64,000 bases of DNA, from NCBI GenBank assembly GCA_037954665.1, contig JBBMOL010000013.1:9052001-9116000 (forward strand), written 5' to 3'. Below are positions 39,101-54,100 of the stretch, piece after piece. Made by a program: the position numbers and the translations under genes. This stretch comes from Laguncularia racemosa (lineage: Eukaryota; Streptophyta; Magnoliopsida; Myrtales; Combretaceae). The notes below the pieces were generated by a model. It did no database searches, had not been told where the DNA came from, and saw only the letters and a program-made list of their open reading frames with translations. Position 1 is the stretch's first letter; each line of letters opens with the position of its first letter.

Positions 39101-42100
39101 AGGAAATTTATCAGTGAACTGCAGAATAACTTTCCCATCACTATATTAGCAAAAATTTACTCTTCTTTTTATTCAACACGTTCAATTGGGATGACCGTGG
39201 AAGGGATTGGGTTTGCCTTTTTGTGATATCAGAAGTGCAAATATTTCACATAGAATAGACATACTGAAATTTTTTAGTCATATGCTTTATGATATTTGAA
39301 GAAATCTTAGAACATAAGTCTTACTTTTATTTGAATGCAACTGCCAAATATATACATAGAAACACAAGTAAAGGGAGAGAGAACCAGATAGATACAAATC
39401 TGGATATTCCCACAACAACCGTGCCTTCTAGTTCCTATGAATCAGCTACCTTATCTGATACAACTAAAAAAGAAAAAATTTGATAACAACAGAAAGCAAA
39501 GTAACAGAATCAAAACAGAGAGACCAACTACCACTACCAACTGCAGACTACTACTACCTACAGACAATTACTAACGACATAACATTCTTCTATAATATTA
39601 TTTCCACCAAACAATGGTTTACCGGAACAGGAACTTTTTCACTCCGAAAAGCCATTTCTGACATCAGTTCATAAACTACAGGATTTTGCTCTATTCCTTC
39701 CATGCACATTCCGACACCCACCTACAAAATAAGATGACAGGCTGAACTTGGAGCAGGAAATACAATTGAAACCAGAAAATAACATTTTGGACTCATCCAA
39801 AATCCTAATTACTAGAGATTGCATTCCCTTAATTCTGACTGATAATCTATGTTTAGAAGAAAAATAAAAAAGCATGAGTTACCATAGTAGAATTTTCACT
39901 GGTGCGAGCCTCAACTGGACCTGAAGATATGGTGTCTAGTATGCCATACATTTCAATATTTCCACCAAAGTTATGCAGGAGGCACCTGGCATGTAACAGT
40001 TGATCATGAACCTCAATCAGCACAAAGTGCATCTTTTCAAAACTTTCAGATATGAACAGGCTTGAATCAGAAATGCTTCACTACAATTGGAAAATTTGTC
40101 TCTGAAGACAAGATGCTTACCAGACATATGGAATTCCAAAAAACTGGGATGAAGTTTTCCATATTGATTTGACATCAGCAAAAAGGTCCAAAACAATCAT
40201 TTTCCCCAGTGGTACTGAATGCAGAAGTGCCTGCAGAAAATTCCAAGTTCATCATTACTGTTAAATGATATACATTAGTTCCACATAACTTAGTCAATAG
40301 AGTACTAAGCTTGTATACATATATAAATACTTATATAGTACAATGTTTGTACGTAAATAAGATTAAGGTTTCTCTTCTCTCTCTATTTTTTCCTCCTTTT
40401 AACGTTGTATTAGAGCTAAGGAATGAGAAACCCTAGATCATCTAAATCCTAAACATAAACCCTAACCCTAAATTGCCTAAACACAAACCTTAATTTCGGC
40501 AGCAGACACTGTCAACCACCACTATTCACCGTCTTTCCAGTGTCAAATTTGAAATCCGATCATATCACCATGTTCCTCTCTTCTCCGATGTCATATCCCA
40601 GAAGTCTTACCGCCAGAAGATCCTCCACGCAATGCCACGCACCACCGCTGTCCACTATATCTGATTATTCGACGGTTCACACTGATTGTTTTGCTTTATT
40701 AAGGTGTGGAACAGCAACACCGCCCTCTTCTGCCTTTGTTCGCCTATCCACCGTCAACCACCACTGTTCACCGCCGCCGACCACTATTGTGTGTTTGTTC
40801 TTTTCACTTTTTTTTTCATTCTTTTTGAGGTGTTCTCTTAATCCAATATGGCTTATGATAGTTCCTCGTAAAAAACTAGTCCTTTTTCGAACTTATTATC
40901 TCCATCTCCTACCATTGCAACCGAGAAACTGATGGGCAATTCAAATTATTTATCTTGGTCTACAGTAGTTGAGTTATGGTGTATGGGTCAAGGTTTATAG
41001 GACCACTTGACCATTAAAGTAGAAGATGTGGAGAAGGAAAATAGAAATAATTAAATAAGAGTCGATGCTTTACTATTGAGTCTTCTATGGCAATCCATTG
41101 ATTCTTCCCTTTATCTAATTTACAATCACTATCACACATGCTATGATGTATGGATTCAAACAAAGACTCTTCATACTAATGACATACAACATCTGTATTT
41201 AGTAATTTCTAACCTGCTTAATTTGAGACAGTCGGGTATATCTATTACTGATTTTCTTGGGAGATGAGCATTTATTAAGACTGAGTATAACTCTCTCATT
41301 CCTCCTGGTCAGTCTTTCAATGATGATTTAGCTCAAAGGGACAAATTCTTTATAGTCTGCATTCTTACTATGCTCGATCCTGATCTTGCTGCACTTCGTG
41401 ATCAAATACTAGCTAGTCCTATTGTACGATGTATGGATGAAGTTTTCTCTCACCTTCTTCATGTCTCATCCATCCCTAATGCACCTTTACATGGTTTTCC
41501 TCCTATGGACAATTCAGCCTTTGCTTCTCATGCGGCTCCTAAAGCTCAAATAAATTCAAGAGAAACACAAGGTGGAGACCGTGGAGGCAATAGGGGAGAT
41601 TGTCCTAGATGTACTTATTGTCATCAGTGGAGACATACTAAAGACAAATGCTACAAGTTACATGGATGTCCTCCACGTGCTAACATCATTCAAAATATTA
41701 ATTCTACATCATTTGAAGAACAACATCAAGACTCTCTTCTACTCATAAGAGCTAATCTAGAAAATTATCTTTAGTATCAAGCTTCAAAACAGTCATTATC
41801 TTCTACTGCTTCCTTTGCTCATACTAGTATCACTTAATCTTCTTCTTTAGGCCCATGGGTGGTCGATTCCGGTGCTTCTGAACATATTTCTGGTAATCCT
41901 TAATTGTTTTCTCATTTTGTTAAATCTACCTCATTACTATCAGTAACTGTAGCAAATGATTTACATACAGTTCCCAAAGCAATGAGTAGCACTCAACCCT
42001 TATCATCTCTACCGTTGGAACATGTTTTTTATATTCCTCATTGTCCTTTTAATCTTATCTTTATTAGTAAAATTACCCGTGCACTAAACTATTCTATTAA

Positions 42101-45100
42101 ATTTGATCCTCATTCTATTATTTTCCAGAACCTCAGTATGAGATAGACAATTGGCACAGGATGCGAGTCACAAGGGCTTTACTACATCAATAAGTCACTA
42201 GTTTCTTCTATTACATGTTCTGCTACAATCTCTCCAACTCTTCTCCACAATCAGTTAGGCCACCCTAGTTTTGCCAAACTTCAAAAGATGATTCTTTACT
42301 TATCAAATTTATCTACTTTGGAGTGTGAATCGTGTCAACTTGGGAAACAGTCTAGGACTTCATTTCTCAAGAGAGTCAACAATCGGGTTGCATCTCCTTT
42401 TTCTATAGTTCATTCAGATATTTAGAGCCCTAGTCATGTCATCTCTATTTTAGGTTTTCAATATTTTGTAACCTTTATTGATAACTGTTCTCGATGTACT
42501 TGGTTATATTTGATGAAAAGTCGTTCTGAACCATTTTCTATTTTTTAGTCTTTTTGTACTAAAATCAAAACTCAATTTAATACATCTATACAAGTTTTGC
42601 ACAGTGATAATGCTCGAGTATTTTTCTACTCAATTTATGTCATCCTATGGAATTTCACATCACTCTTCTTATGCTTACACACCTCAACAAAATGGTGTTG
42701 CTGAACGTAAAAATTAACATCTAATCGAGGCTACTCGCACACATCTTTTACATTACCAAGTTCTTACTCGTTTTTTGGCCGATGCTGTGCTTACTGCATG
42801 TTATCTCATTAACAGAATGCCTTCCTCTATCCTTCAACACAAAATTCCTCACACTATCTTATTCCTTGATCAATCATTGTACACTCTTCCCTTTCATGTC
42901 TTTGGTTGCACATGCTTTGTTCACAATATGTCTCCTAGTCAAGATAAACTCTCAGCTCAATCTATTAAAAGTGTTTTTCTTAGTTACTCCAAACTTAAAA
43001 AAGGTTACAAATGCTATTCTCCCATTACTCGTCGTTATTATCTATCTCCTTATGTTACTTTCTTTGAATCCCTTCTATTCCTCATCTTCATCTGATGGTC
43101 CTATGTCTAAGGTTTTACCTGTTCCATCTCAATTAGCTCTTCCTGAGTCTATCCCTACCATTCCTAAGTCTGCTCCTCTTGTCTCTAACTCTGGTTCTTC
43201 CCTTTCACCTTTGCAGGTATACCATCGACGCTCTCGAAACCTACCCTCCTTAGAAACTCTACCTCCTTCAAATGCTCCTACTGACTCACATTCTGATCCA
43301 ATGCTTCCATCAACTGAGGACCTCCTTGAAGCAAGCCTTCCAATTGCTCTCCGAAAATGTAATCATTCTACTCATAATCCCCATCCTATATATAATTTTC
43401 TTAATTCTCATCAGTTGTCCCCATCCTATTACAATGTTATTTCATCTTTATCTTCTATTTCTATTCCTAAAAATGTAAGTGAGTCACTTTCAGATCCACG
43501 ATAGACACAGGCAATGGTAGAGGAGATGACTACCTTACATGTTAATGATACTTAGGACTCGGTCCCTTTACCTCCTAAAAAGTCTCTAGTTGGGTGTTGA
43601 TGGATTTATGCTGTACAAGTCGGTCCTGATGGTCATGTTGATCGGCTTAAGGCTCTAGTTGGGTGTTGATGAATTTATGTTGTAAAAGTCGGTCTAATGG
43701 CCATGTTGATCGGCTTAAGGCTCTAGTTAGGTGTTGATGGATTTATGTTGTAAAAGTCGGTCCTAATGGTCATGTTGATTGGCTTAAGGCTCGATTGGTT
43801 GCCAAGGGTTATACTTAGGTATATGGTTTGAACTATGTTGATACTTTTTCTCCTGTTGCTAAGATGTTATTTCTTCACTTGTTTCTATCCATTGCAGCTA
43901 TGAAACATAGGCCTTTATACTAGTTTGACATCAAAAATGCCTTTCTTCATGGTGAAGTCTAGGAGGAAATTTATATAGAGTAACCGCCTAGCTTTGTTGC
44001 TCAAGGGAAGTCTAATTAGGTATGTAAACTCCGTCATTCACTTTATGAGTTGAAATAAACTCCCTGTGCTTAGTTTGGTCGGTTCAATACGGTGGTTATA
44101 TAGTTTGGTATGACTCGTAGTTCATCTGATTATTCAATGTTTTATAAGCACACATCTAAGGGGAGATGTATTTACTTAATTGTCTATGTAGATGATATTA
44201 TCATAACTGGTAACGATTAGGATAGTATTACTGACTTAAAAGCACATTTTTGCAAGTATTTTCAAACCAAAGATCTTGGCTTGTTAAGGTACTTCCTTAG
44301 TATTGAAGTGCCTCAATCTAGTTCTGGTATAGTTCTTTCCCAAAGAAAATATGCTTTAGATCTTCTAAAAGAAACTAAGATGCTAAGACTGTAGATTCTC
44401 CAATAGATCATAATGTGAAATTGTTACCAATACAAGGGGAATTATTTGCAGATCCCGGTAAATGCCGTCGGTTAATTGGCAGACTTAGTTATCTTACTAT
44501 CACTCGACCTAATATATCCTTTGCGGTTAGTTTTGTTAGCCAATTTCTCCGATCAACCTGCAACAATCATTGGAATGCAGTTGTCAGGATTCTTAAATAT
44601 ATTAAGAATGCTCTAGGTAGAGGCCTACTATATGAAGATCAGGGTCATTCCCAAGTAATTGGATATTGTGATGCTGATTGGATAGGTTCTCCATCTAATA
44701 GATGATCTACCTCGGGTTACTATGCGCTAATTGGAGGTAACTTAATATCGTAGAAAAGTAAGAAACAAGATATTGTGGCTAGAACTAGTGCAAAAGCAAA
44801 ATACCATGCTATGGCCTTAGCAACTTTTGAGCTTATTTGGTTGAAACAATTACTTCAAGAGTTAAAATTTCGTGAAATATCACAAATGAAACTAATTTGT
44901 GATAATCAAGCTGTGTTACATATATTCTTTAATCCTGTCTTTCATGAGAGAACTAAACATATAGAAATTAACTGTCACTTCTAAGAAAAAAGATAAACAA
45001 GGGATGAAGAAATCCACTCACTTTCTTATTGAGATTTCATCTCTTTAAATAGATTACAAGGGAAATAAATTATATAAGGAATAAGTCTTAAAGTAGGAAA

Positions 45101-48100
45101 CAAAAGATTAGCCTTTTGAAACAGAATTATTTAAAAAAGGTAACAAATAAATTCTAATTATAAACAATTCCAAATATATACATATACAAATCTGACTTTG
45201 ATTACACTCCCCCTCAAGCTTAGCTATAGATATTGATGAGACCAAGCTTGCCTTCAAGATTCTCATGAGTCTTTCGAAAAGTCCTTTTATGAGAAGATCA
45301 ACTAGTTTATGGGATGTAGGCACATATTTAACTTTGATAATGTTTTTATCAAGTTTTTCTTTAATGAAGTGTCAATCAACCTCCACATGTTTGGTCCTAT
45401 CATGGTGAATAGGATAGTGAGTAATACTTATTGTTGATTGATTATCAAAATAGAGTGACATAGGTTCTTCAGCTTCAATCTTCAGTTCATTCAGCACTCT
45501 TCTTATCCAAATAAGCTCACAAATTCCATGGGTCATAGCTCTAAACTCTACTTTCGCACTGCTCCTAGCAACCACTGTTTTTTTTTTTTTTTTGCTATGC
45601 CAAGTTACTAGATTTCCCCATAATAGTGTGCAATAGCTTGATGTTGATCTGCAATCATCAATTGATCCAGCCAAATCAGCATCCATAAAGACTTTCACTC
45701 GGCAATCGTTGGTCTTGACATGGTGCATGCATGTATTGACTTACCAAGCTCACTGCAAAGGCAATATCCAGCCTTATATGTGAGAGATATATAAGCTTTC
45801 CAACTAATCTTTGAAACTATCCTTTATCAAACATTTTTCCTTCAAACATTTTCCCTTTGTTCCCGATTTTAACTGGTGTTTTACTTAGCTTGCATCCTAG
45901 CATTCCAGTTTCTTTTAATAAATCTAAGGTATACTTTCTTTGAGAGATAGATATTCCTTTCTTACTCCTTGCTATTTCCATTCCAAGAAAGTATCTCAGT
46001 GCTCCAAGGTCTTTAACTTCAAATTCATTTGCCATCATTTGCTTCAATCCTTGGATTTCCTTGTTATTGTTCCCTGTGACAATAATATCAACATATACTA
46101 TAATAATAGTAATTTTCTCCTTTTTAGCATGCTTAACGATTAGTGTGTGATCAGCTTGTCCCTGGATATAGCCAAATTTCTTGATGACTTTGGAAAATCT
46201 ATCGAACCAAGCTCGTGGAGACTGTTGTAAATCGTAGAGAGACTTTTTGAGTTTACAAATGGTTTTACTCTCTAGATTTTCTTCAAATCCCGGAGGTTGA
46301 CACATATAAACTTCCTCCTCAAGTTCACCATTTAGAAAAGCATTTTTTATATCAAGTTGATGAAGAGGCCAATCATAGTTTGCAGCCAAAGATAGTAGTA
46401 TCCGAATAGTATTAAGCTTGGCAACAAGGGCAAAGGTCTCAATATAATCTATCCCATATGTTTGACTAAAACCTTTTGCCACTAAGCATGCTTTATATCT
46501 CACAATCAAACCATTAGCCTTATATTTGACCGAGAAGACCCATTTACAACCTATCGCATTTTTTACTTTTGGTAATTCCATCAAACTCCAAGTGTTGTTC
46601 TATCTAAGAGCATGTACTTCTTCAAGAACAGTAGCCTTCCACTCTGGAATAGATAATGCCTCTTCAATAGACCTAGGAATCATAATTCTAGATAAACTTG
46701 AAGTGAAAGCATTGAAAGAAGGAGATAGCTTAGAGTAAGATATAAATTTAGAAATAGGATGTTGAGTGCAAGATCTAAGACCCTTTCTCAATGCTATCGG
46801 TAAATTCAAATCTAATTCATGACTTGTATTACCTGATTTGCTGGGTGAGTGAGACTCTATCATCAATTCATCTGCTTGACTATGAGTAAGATTCAGGATT
46901 TCTTTATTTCTTTGATGCCCTTTTTTTTCTAGAGTAAACCTGCAACTCTTGCTGTTCAGACCTTAGGGATCTTGATTCTCCCCTTGTTTCCAAACTTGTG
47001 ATGTGATCAGATGAAGTTGGGTCAACTACAGGAAGACTGATTTTTGTTGGGCCAGGTTTAGGGATTGTGTCTAAGGTGATGTCAGGTAGCGGTAGATCAA
47101 GTGTATCCCAAGGACAAGAAGCTTCATTCCAATTCTCCCCCTGAAGTGAAGATGAAGAAAAAAAATGGTGTTTTCTCAAAGAATGTGACATCACATGAAA
47201 CATATGTTTTTCCTGTTTTTAGGCAATAACACCTATAACCTTTTTGGTTAGGAGAATAGCCAACGAAAATTGCTTTAATTGCCTGAGGATCAAGTTTATT
47301 CCTATTATGATCATGAATATTGTTAAGTATACTAGTCCCACATCTCTTAATTTATAGATTAATAAGCTTGTATACATATATAAATACTTGTACAGTACAA
47401 TATTTGTTAAATAATAAGATTTAAGTTTTCTCTTCTCTCTCTATTTTCCTTTCCTCTTAACATGGTATCAAAGCTAAGGAACGAGAAATTCTAAATTCGC
47501 CCAAACACTTTAAAAAGAAAAAAAAAAAAAAACCTAATTTCGGCGGTGAGTACTATTCACCAAATCTAATTTCGGCAAAGAGGTACTTTCTGGTGTTGGA
47601 TTTAAAATCTAATCACATCACCGTGTTCCTCTCTTCTCTAGTGTCAAATCCCAAAAGCCTTGTCGCTAGAAGCTCCTCCACACACCGCTATGCCCCACCA
47701 CACGCCGCCATCATCCTTATATCTACTTATTTAAGGGTTCACAGTGATTGTTTTGCTTTATTAAGGCGTGGAACAATAGCACCATCCTCTTCCCAATTTG
47801 TTCGCCTTCGTCCACCGTTAACTACCACTGTTTACCATCGACCGCCGCCATCTGCCACCGACCACCACTGTCTTTTCACCTTTTTTCATTCCTTTTTTAA
47901 GGTGTTCTCTTAATCCAATATGGCTTATGATAGTTCATCATAAAAAAATTAGTCCTTTTTCGAGCTTATTATCTCCTTCTCCTGCCATTGCAACCGAGAA
48001 ACTGATAGGTAGTTCAAATTATTTATCTTGGTCTACAGCAGTCGAGTTATGGTGTATGGGTCAAGGTTTACAGGACCACTTGATCACTAATGTAGAAGAT

Positions 48101-51100
48101 GTGGAGAACGAAAATAGAAATGATTGGATATGAGCTGATGCTTTACTATTGAGTCTCCTATGGCAATCCATTGATTCTTCCCTTCATCCAATCTATAATC
48201 ATTATCACACATGCTATGATGTATGGATTCAAGCAAAGACTCTTTACACTAATGATATACAGCGTCTGCATTCGGTAATTTCTAACTCGCTTAATTTGAG
48301 ACAGTCAGGTATATCTATTACTAATTTTCTTGAAAAATGGACATCTATTAAGGCTAAGTATAACTCACTCCTTCCTCCCGGTCAGTCACTCAATGATGAT
48401 TTAGCTTAAAGAGACAAATTCTTTATGGTTTGCATTCTTCCTACACTCAATCTTGATCTTACTGCAATTCGTGATCAAATATTGGCTAGTCTTATTGTAC
48501 TATCTATGGATGAAGTTTTCTCCCGCCTTCTTCATGTCTCATCTAGGTTTTCTCCTGTGGACAATTCAGCTTTTGCTTCTCATGTGGCTCCTAGAGCTCG
48601 AATAAATTCAAGAGAAGCACAAGGTGGAGATCGTGGAGGCAATAGGGGAGATTGTCCTAGATGTACTTATTGTCATCGATGGGGACATGCTAAAGACAAA
48701 TGCCACAAGTTACATGGATATCCTCCACGTGCTAACATCATCCAGAATACTAATTCTGCGTCATTTGAAGAACAACATCAAGACTCTTCTACTTACAGGA
48801 GCTGATCTAGAAAATTATCTTCAGTATCAAGCTTCAAAGCAGTCATCACCTTCTATTGCTTCCTTTGCCCATACTGGTAAATCTGTTGTGTGTCTCACTC
48901 AGTCTTCTTCTTTAGGCCCACGGGTGATTGATTCTAGTGCTTCTGAACATATTTCTGGTAATCCTCAACTATTTTCTCATTTTATTAAATCTACCTCAAT
49001 ACCATCAATAACTGTAGCAAATGGTTCACATACAGTTGCCAAAGCAATGGGTAGTGCTCAACCCTTATCATCTCTACCATTGGAACACATTCATTATATT
49101 CCTCATTGTCCTTTTAATCTTGTCTCTGTTAGTCTAATCACCCGTGCACTAAACTGTTCTATTAAATTTGACCCTCATTCTGTTATTTTCCAGAACCTCA
49201 GTATGGGACAGACGATTGGCACAAGATGTGAGTCACAAGGGCTTTACTACATCGATAAATCACCAGATTCTTCTATTACATGTTCTGCTATAGTCTCTCC
49301 AAGTCTTCTTCATAATCGGTTAGGCCATCCTAGTTTTGTTAAACTTCAGAAGACGGTTCCTCATTTATCTACTTTAGAATGTGAGTCGTGTCAACTTGGA
49401 AAACAATCTAAGACTTTGTTTCCCAAGAGAGTCAATAATCAGGCCACATCTCCTTTTTCTATAGTTCATTCAGATATTTGGGGTCCTAGTCGTGTCATCT
49501 CTGTTTTAGGTTTTCAATATTTTGTAACCTTTACTGATGACCATTCTTGATGTGCTTGGTTATATTTGATGAAAAATCGTTCTAAATTATTTTCTATTTT
49601 TGAGTCTTTTTGTGTTGAAATCAAAACTCAGTTTAATACATCTGTACAAGTCTTGCGTAGTGATAATGCTCTCAAGTATTTTTCTACTCAATTTATGTCA
49701 TCTCATGGAATTTTACATCAATCTTCGTGTGCTTACACACCTTAACAAAATGGTGTTGCTGAACGTAAAAATCGACATCTAATTGAGACTGCTCGTACAC
49801 TTCTTTTACACCATCATGTTCCTACTCGTTTTTAGGCTGATGCTGTGCTTACTGCATATTATCTCATTAATAGAATGTCTTCCTTTGTCCTTCAGCACAA
49901 AATTCCTCACACTATCTTATTTCCCGATCAATCATTGTACACTCTTACTCTTCGTGTCTTTGGTTACACATGCTTCGTTTATGATATGTCTCCTGGTCAG
50001 AATAAACTCTCAACTTGATCTATTAAGTGTGTTTTTCTTTGTTACTCTAAACTTAAAAAAGGTTACAAATGCTATTCTTCCATTACTCGCCGTTACTATT
50101 TGTCTCCTGATGTCACTTTCTTTGAATCTTCTCCTTTCTATTCCTCGTCTTCATCTGATGGTCATATGTCTGAAGTTCTACCTATTCCATCTCAATTATC
50201 TCTTCCCGAGTCTATCCCTCTTGTCTGACTCTAGTTCTTCCCTTTCACCGTTGCAAGTATACCTTAGCATCTCTACCTCCTTCAAATGCTCCTACAAACA
50301 CATTCTGATCCAATGCCTCCACTGATTGAGGACCTTCTTGAAGCAGACCTTCCAATTACTCTCCGAAAGGGTATTCGTTCTACTCATAATCTTCACCCTA
50401 TATATAATTTCCTCAATTATCATCGGTTGTCCCCATTCTATTGCAATGTTGTTTCATTTTTATCTTCCGTTTCTATTCCTAAAAATGTAAGTGAGGCACT
50501 TTCAGATCCAAGATGGACACAGGCAATAGTAGAAGAGATGACTGCCTTACATGCTAATGATACTTAGGACTTGGTTCCTTTACCTCCTGGAAAGTCTCTA
50601 GTTGGGTGTTGATGGGTTTACGCTGTAAAAGTTGATCTTGATGGTTATGTTGATCGGCTTAAGGCTCAATTGGTTGCCAAGGGTTATACTCAGGTGTGGT
50701 TTGGACTATGTTGATACTTTTTCTCCTATTACTAAGATGTCATCTATTCGCCTGTTTTTATCCATTGCAGCAATGAAACACTGGCCTTTATACCAGTTGG
50801 ACATCAAAAATGCCTTTCTTCATGGTGAACTCCAGGAGGAAATTTATATGGAGCAACCTCCGGGCTTTGTTGCTCAAGGGGAGTCTAATCTGGTACATAA
50901 ACTTCGTTGCTCACTTTATGGGTTGAAACAATCTCCTTGTGCTTGGTTTGGCCGGTTCAGTATGGTGGCTATAGAGTTTGGTATGACTCGTAGTTCATCT
51001 AATCATTCAGTATTTTATAAGCACACATTTAAGGAGAAATGTATTTACTTAATTGTTTATGTAGATGATATTATCATAACCGGTAACGATCAGGATGGTA

Positions 51101-54100
51101 TTACTGACTTGAAAGCACATCTTTTCAAGTATTTTCAGACCAAAGATTTTGGCTTGTAAAGGTACTTCCTTGGTACTAAAGTGGCTCAATTCAGTTCCAG
51201 TATAGTTCTTTCCCAAAGAAAATATGCTTTAGATCTTCTCGAAGAAACTAAGATGTTGTAAGACTATAGATTCTCCAATAGATCCTAATGCAAAATTATT
51301 ACCAGGACAAGGGGATTTATTTGCAGATCCCGGTAGATACCGTCGGTTGGTTAGTAAACTTAGTTATCTTACTATCACTCGACCTAATATATCATTTGCG
51401 GTTGGTGTTAGCCAGTTTCTTCAATCACCCTGTAAACAGTTATTGGAATGCGGTTGTTAGGATTCTTAAATATATTAAAAATGCTCCAGGTAGAGGCTTA
51501 CTATATGAAGATCAGGGTCCCAAGTAATTGGATATTGTGATGCTGATTGGGCAGATTCTCCATCTGATAGAAGATCTACCTCAGGTTACTATGTTCTGAT
51601 TGGAGGTAACCTAATATCACGAAAAAGTAAGAAGCAAGATGTTGTGGCTAGATCCAGTGCAGAAGCAGAATACCATGCCATGGCCTTAGCAACTTGTAAG
51701 CTGATTTCGTTGAAACAATTATTTCAGGAATTAAAGTTTTGTGAAATATCACAAATGCAACTAATTTGTGATAATCAAGTTACATATATTCTCCAATCCA
51801 GTCTTTCATGAGAGAACTAAACATATAGAGATTGACTGTCACTTCATTCGATAGAAGATCATCTCTAGCTGTATCATCACTAGTCATGTCAACTCAAATG
51901 ATCAATTAGTTGATATTTTGACTAAATCTCTTGGGGTTCTCGTATTGGGTATATTTGTAACAAGCTTGGTGTATATGATTTATATGCTCCAACTTGAGAG
52001 GGAGCGTTATGTATACTAGTCCCACATCTCTTAATTTATAGAATACTAAGCTTGTATACGTGCATAAATACTTGTACAGTACAGTATTTGTTAAATAATA
52101 AGATTTAAGGTTTCTCTTCTCTCTCTATTTTCCTTTCCTCTTAACAAATATGAACAAATGTGGTACAAGCAAAAATTCTTAATGGAAGTGTATTGGATTT
52201 AAACACTTGCGGATAGGTTTTAGAGAGCATGGACAAAGGAGTTTCAAACTTGATTGGACGACTTGGCAACCTATTTATGAGATAGGTAGCAGTTAGGATA
52301 GCATCCCCCCACGAGTACTTTGGGACATTCATTGTAAACATAAGAGCCCAAGCAACTTCTAATAAATGCCGGTTTTTTCTTTATGATACTCCATTTTGTT
52401 GTGGAGTTTCAACACAAGAACTTTGATGTTGAATTCCATTTTCTATCAGATAATCACCAAGAATGCAATTGAAATATTCTTTCCCATTATCGGTTCTTAG
52501 AACACGAATTTGTGTTTGGAATTGTGTTTGAATCATCTTGTGAAAAATTTTGAATATATGACCAATTTCTAATTTATTATGTAATAGGTATACCCATGTA
52601 ACCCGTGTATGATCATCGATGAACGTAAGAAACCATCTTTTGCCATGGTAAGTTGTAATTTTTTAAGGTCCCCATATGTCAATATGGATCAAGGAAAAAG
52701 GTGTGGAAGGTGTGTAGTGTTTAGGAGAAAAAATAGTGCGAGTATGCTTAGCTAATTGACAGACTTCACATTCAAGGGAAACAAGATTTTTATTCTCAAA
52801 TAAAGATGGATAAAAATGCTTTAAATAAGAAAAACTAGGATGGCCTAGTCTATGATGCCATAATATTATTTCATTTGTACTAGAGATTGACTTAAAGGTA
52901 ATTCCAGACACAAAATTTGAACGAATCGTTGACTGATCATTGTCTAAGTAATAAAGATCATCATGAATCCTAGCACTGCCAATCGTCTTCCCCAATGATA
53001 GGTCCTAAAATTGACAAGATGAAGACAAGAAATTAGCAATGCAATGATTATCACGTGTAAGTTTACTGACGGAGATTAGATTACACTTTAGATCAGGTAC
53101 ATGGAACACAGATTTGAGAATTAAACTTGGAGTTAATTTTATGTCACCAATTCTAACAACCCTTATCAAGGATCCGTCAACAATTTTAACCGTGATATAA
53201 TTATAGCAAGGGACATAAGAGTGAAAAAAATTAGAGCCACCTATCATGTGATTGGAGGCTCCAGAATCAATAACCTAAGGATTTGAGAATTGAAGAGTGT
53301 TAAGGCTAAAAATTGTTTACCATGCTGAGTCACAAAACATGATCCAATGTTGGAGCTGGATGGTGGGGTGTTCTGTGACATACTGATAGAGGATTGACTT
53401 AGGAGTTTGCATAGGTGATCAATTTGTTCTTGGTTGAATGGGAGAGAGACATTAGGTTGATCTTGATTGGATCAGGTGTGATACACACGCCCTTCATTTT
53501 TCTTCCGAGGCTGCCAATTTGCTGGTTTCCCATGAATCTGCCAGCACTTATCTCTAGTATGTCTAGGTTTATTACAATGATCACACCATGGTCGCTTATT
53601 TGGATGTTGATCAGAATTTTGCTGTCCATATTGGTGAGGTTTTCTTATCATTAAAGTAGATCCTTCTGGTGCAGATGGAGCAATGGGTTTGTCATCCGCG
53701 AGCATCACTTTTCAGTGAGCTTCCTCTCATTGTACTTCAACAAAGGCTTCTTCAGTGGATGGGAAAGGATCTCAATATACCACTCTACCTCGTACTTCAT
53801 CCAGATTTCGATTAAGACCAGCAAGGAAATCAAATGCTCTCTCCTTCTCTAGGTTACACCGTTGCTTCACACTACACTTAGTACAAAGAGAATTTTCCTC
53901 CAAGAACAAATCCAATTCTTGCCAGAGATCTTAGAGATCAAAAAAATATTGGGTAACAAAATTGGATCCTTGCATCATCTCTTTTAGTTTTGATCGGATC
54001 TCAAAAATTTGAGATGCATTTCCAAGATCAGAGTACATCCGACAAGCTGTATCCCATACATCTTTAGCTATTTTAAACCATAGATAACGGTGGCTAATTT

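Larger units (their letters stand above)
47321..52146 (+). mobile_element. Ty1/copia retrotransposon (copia C), same family as copia A
   Basis: The innermost element of the nest, 4826 bp, with target-site duplication AATAT (47316-47320 and 52147-52151). The LTRs are 142 bp (47321-47462 and 52005-52146). A primer site TGGTATCAAAGC immediately follows the left LTR at 47463. It is nearly collinear with copia A and is the better preserved copy. Confidence 0.93.

Noticed and set aside
40455..40475. CCCTAACCCTAAA, resembling plant telomere repeat
   Set aside because: Only about two units, within the leader of copia A. Too short to be an interstitial telomere tract.
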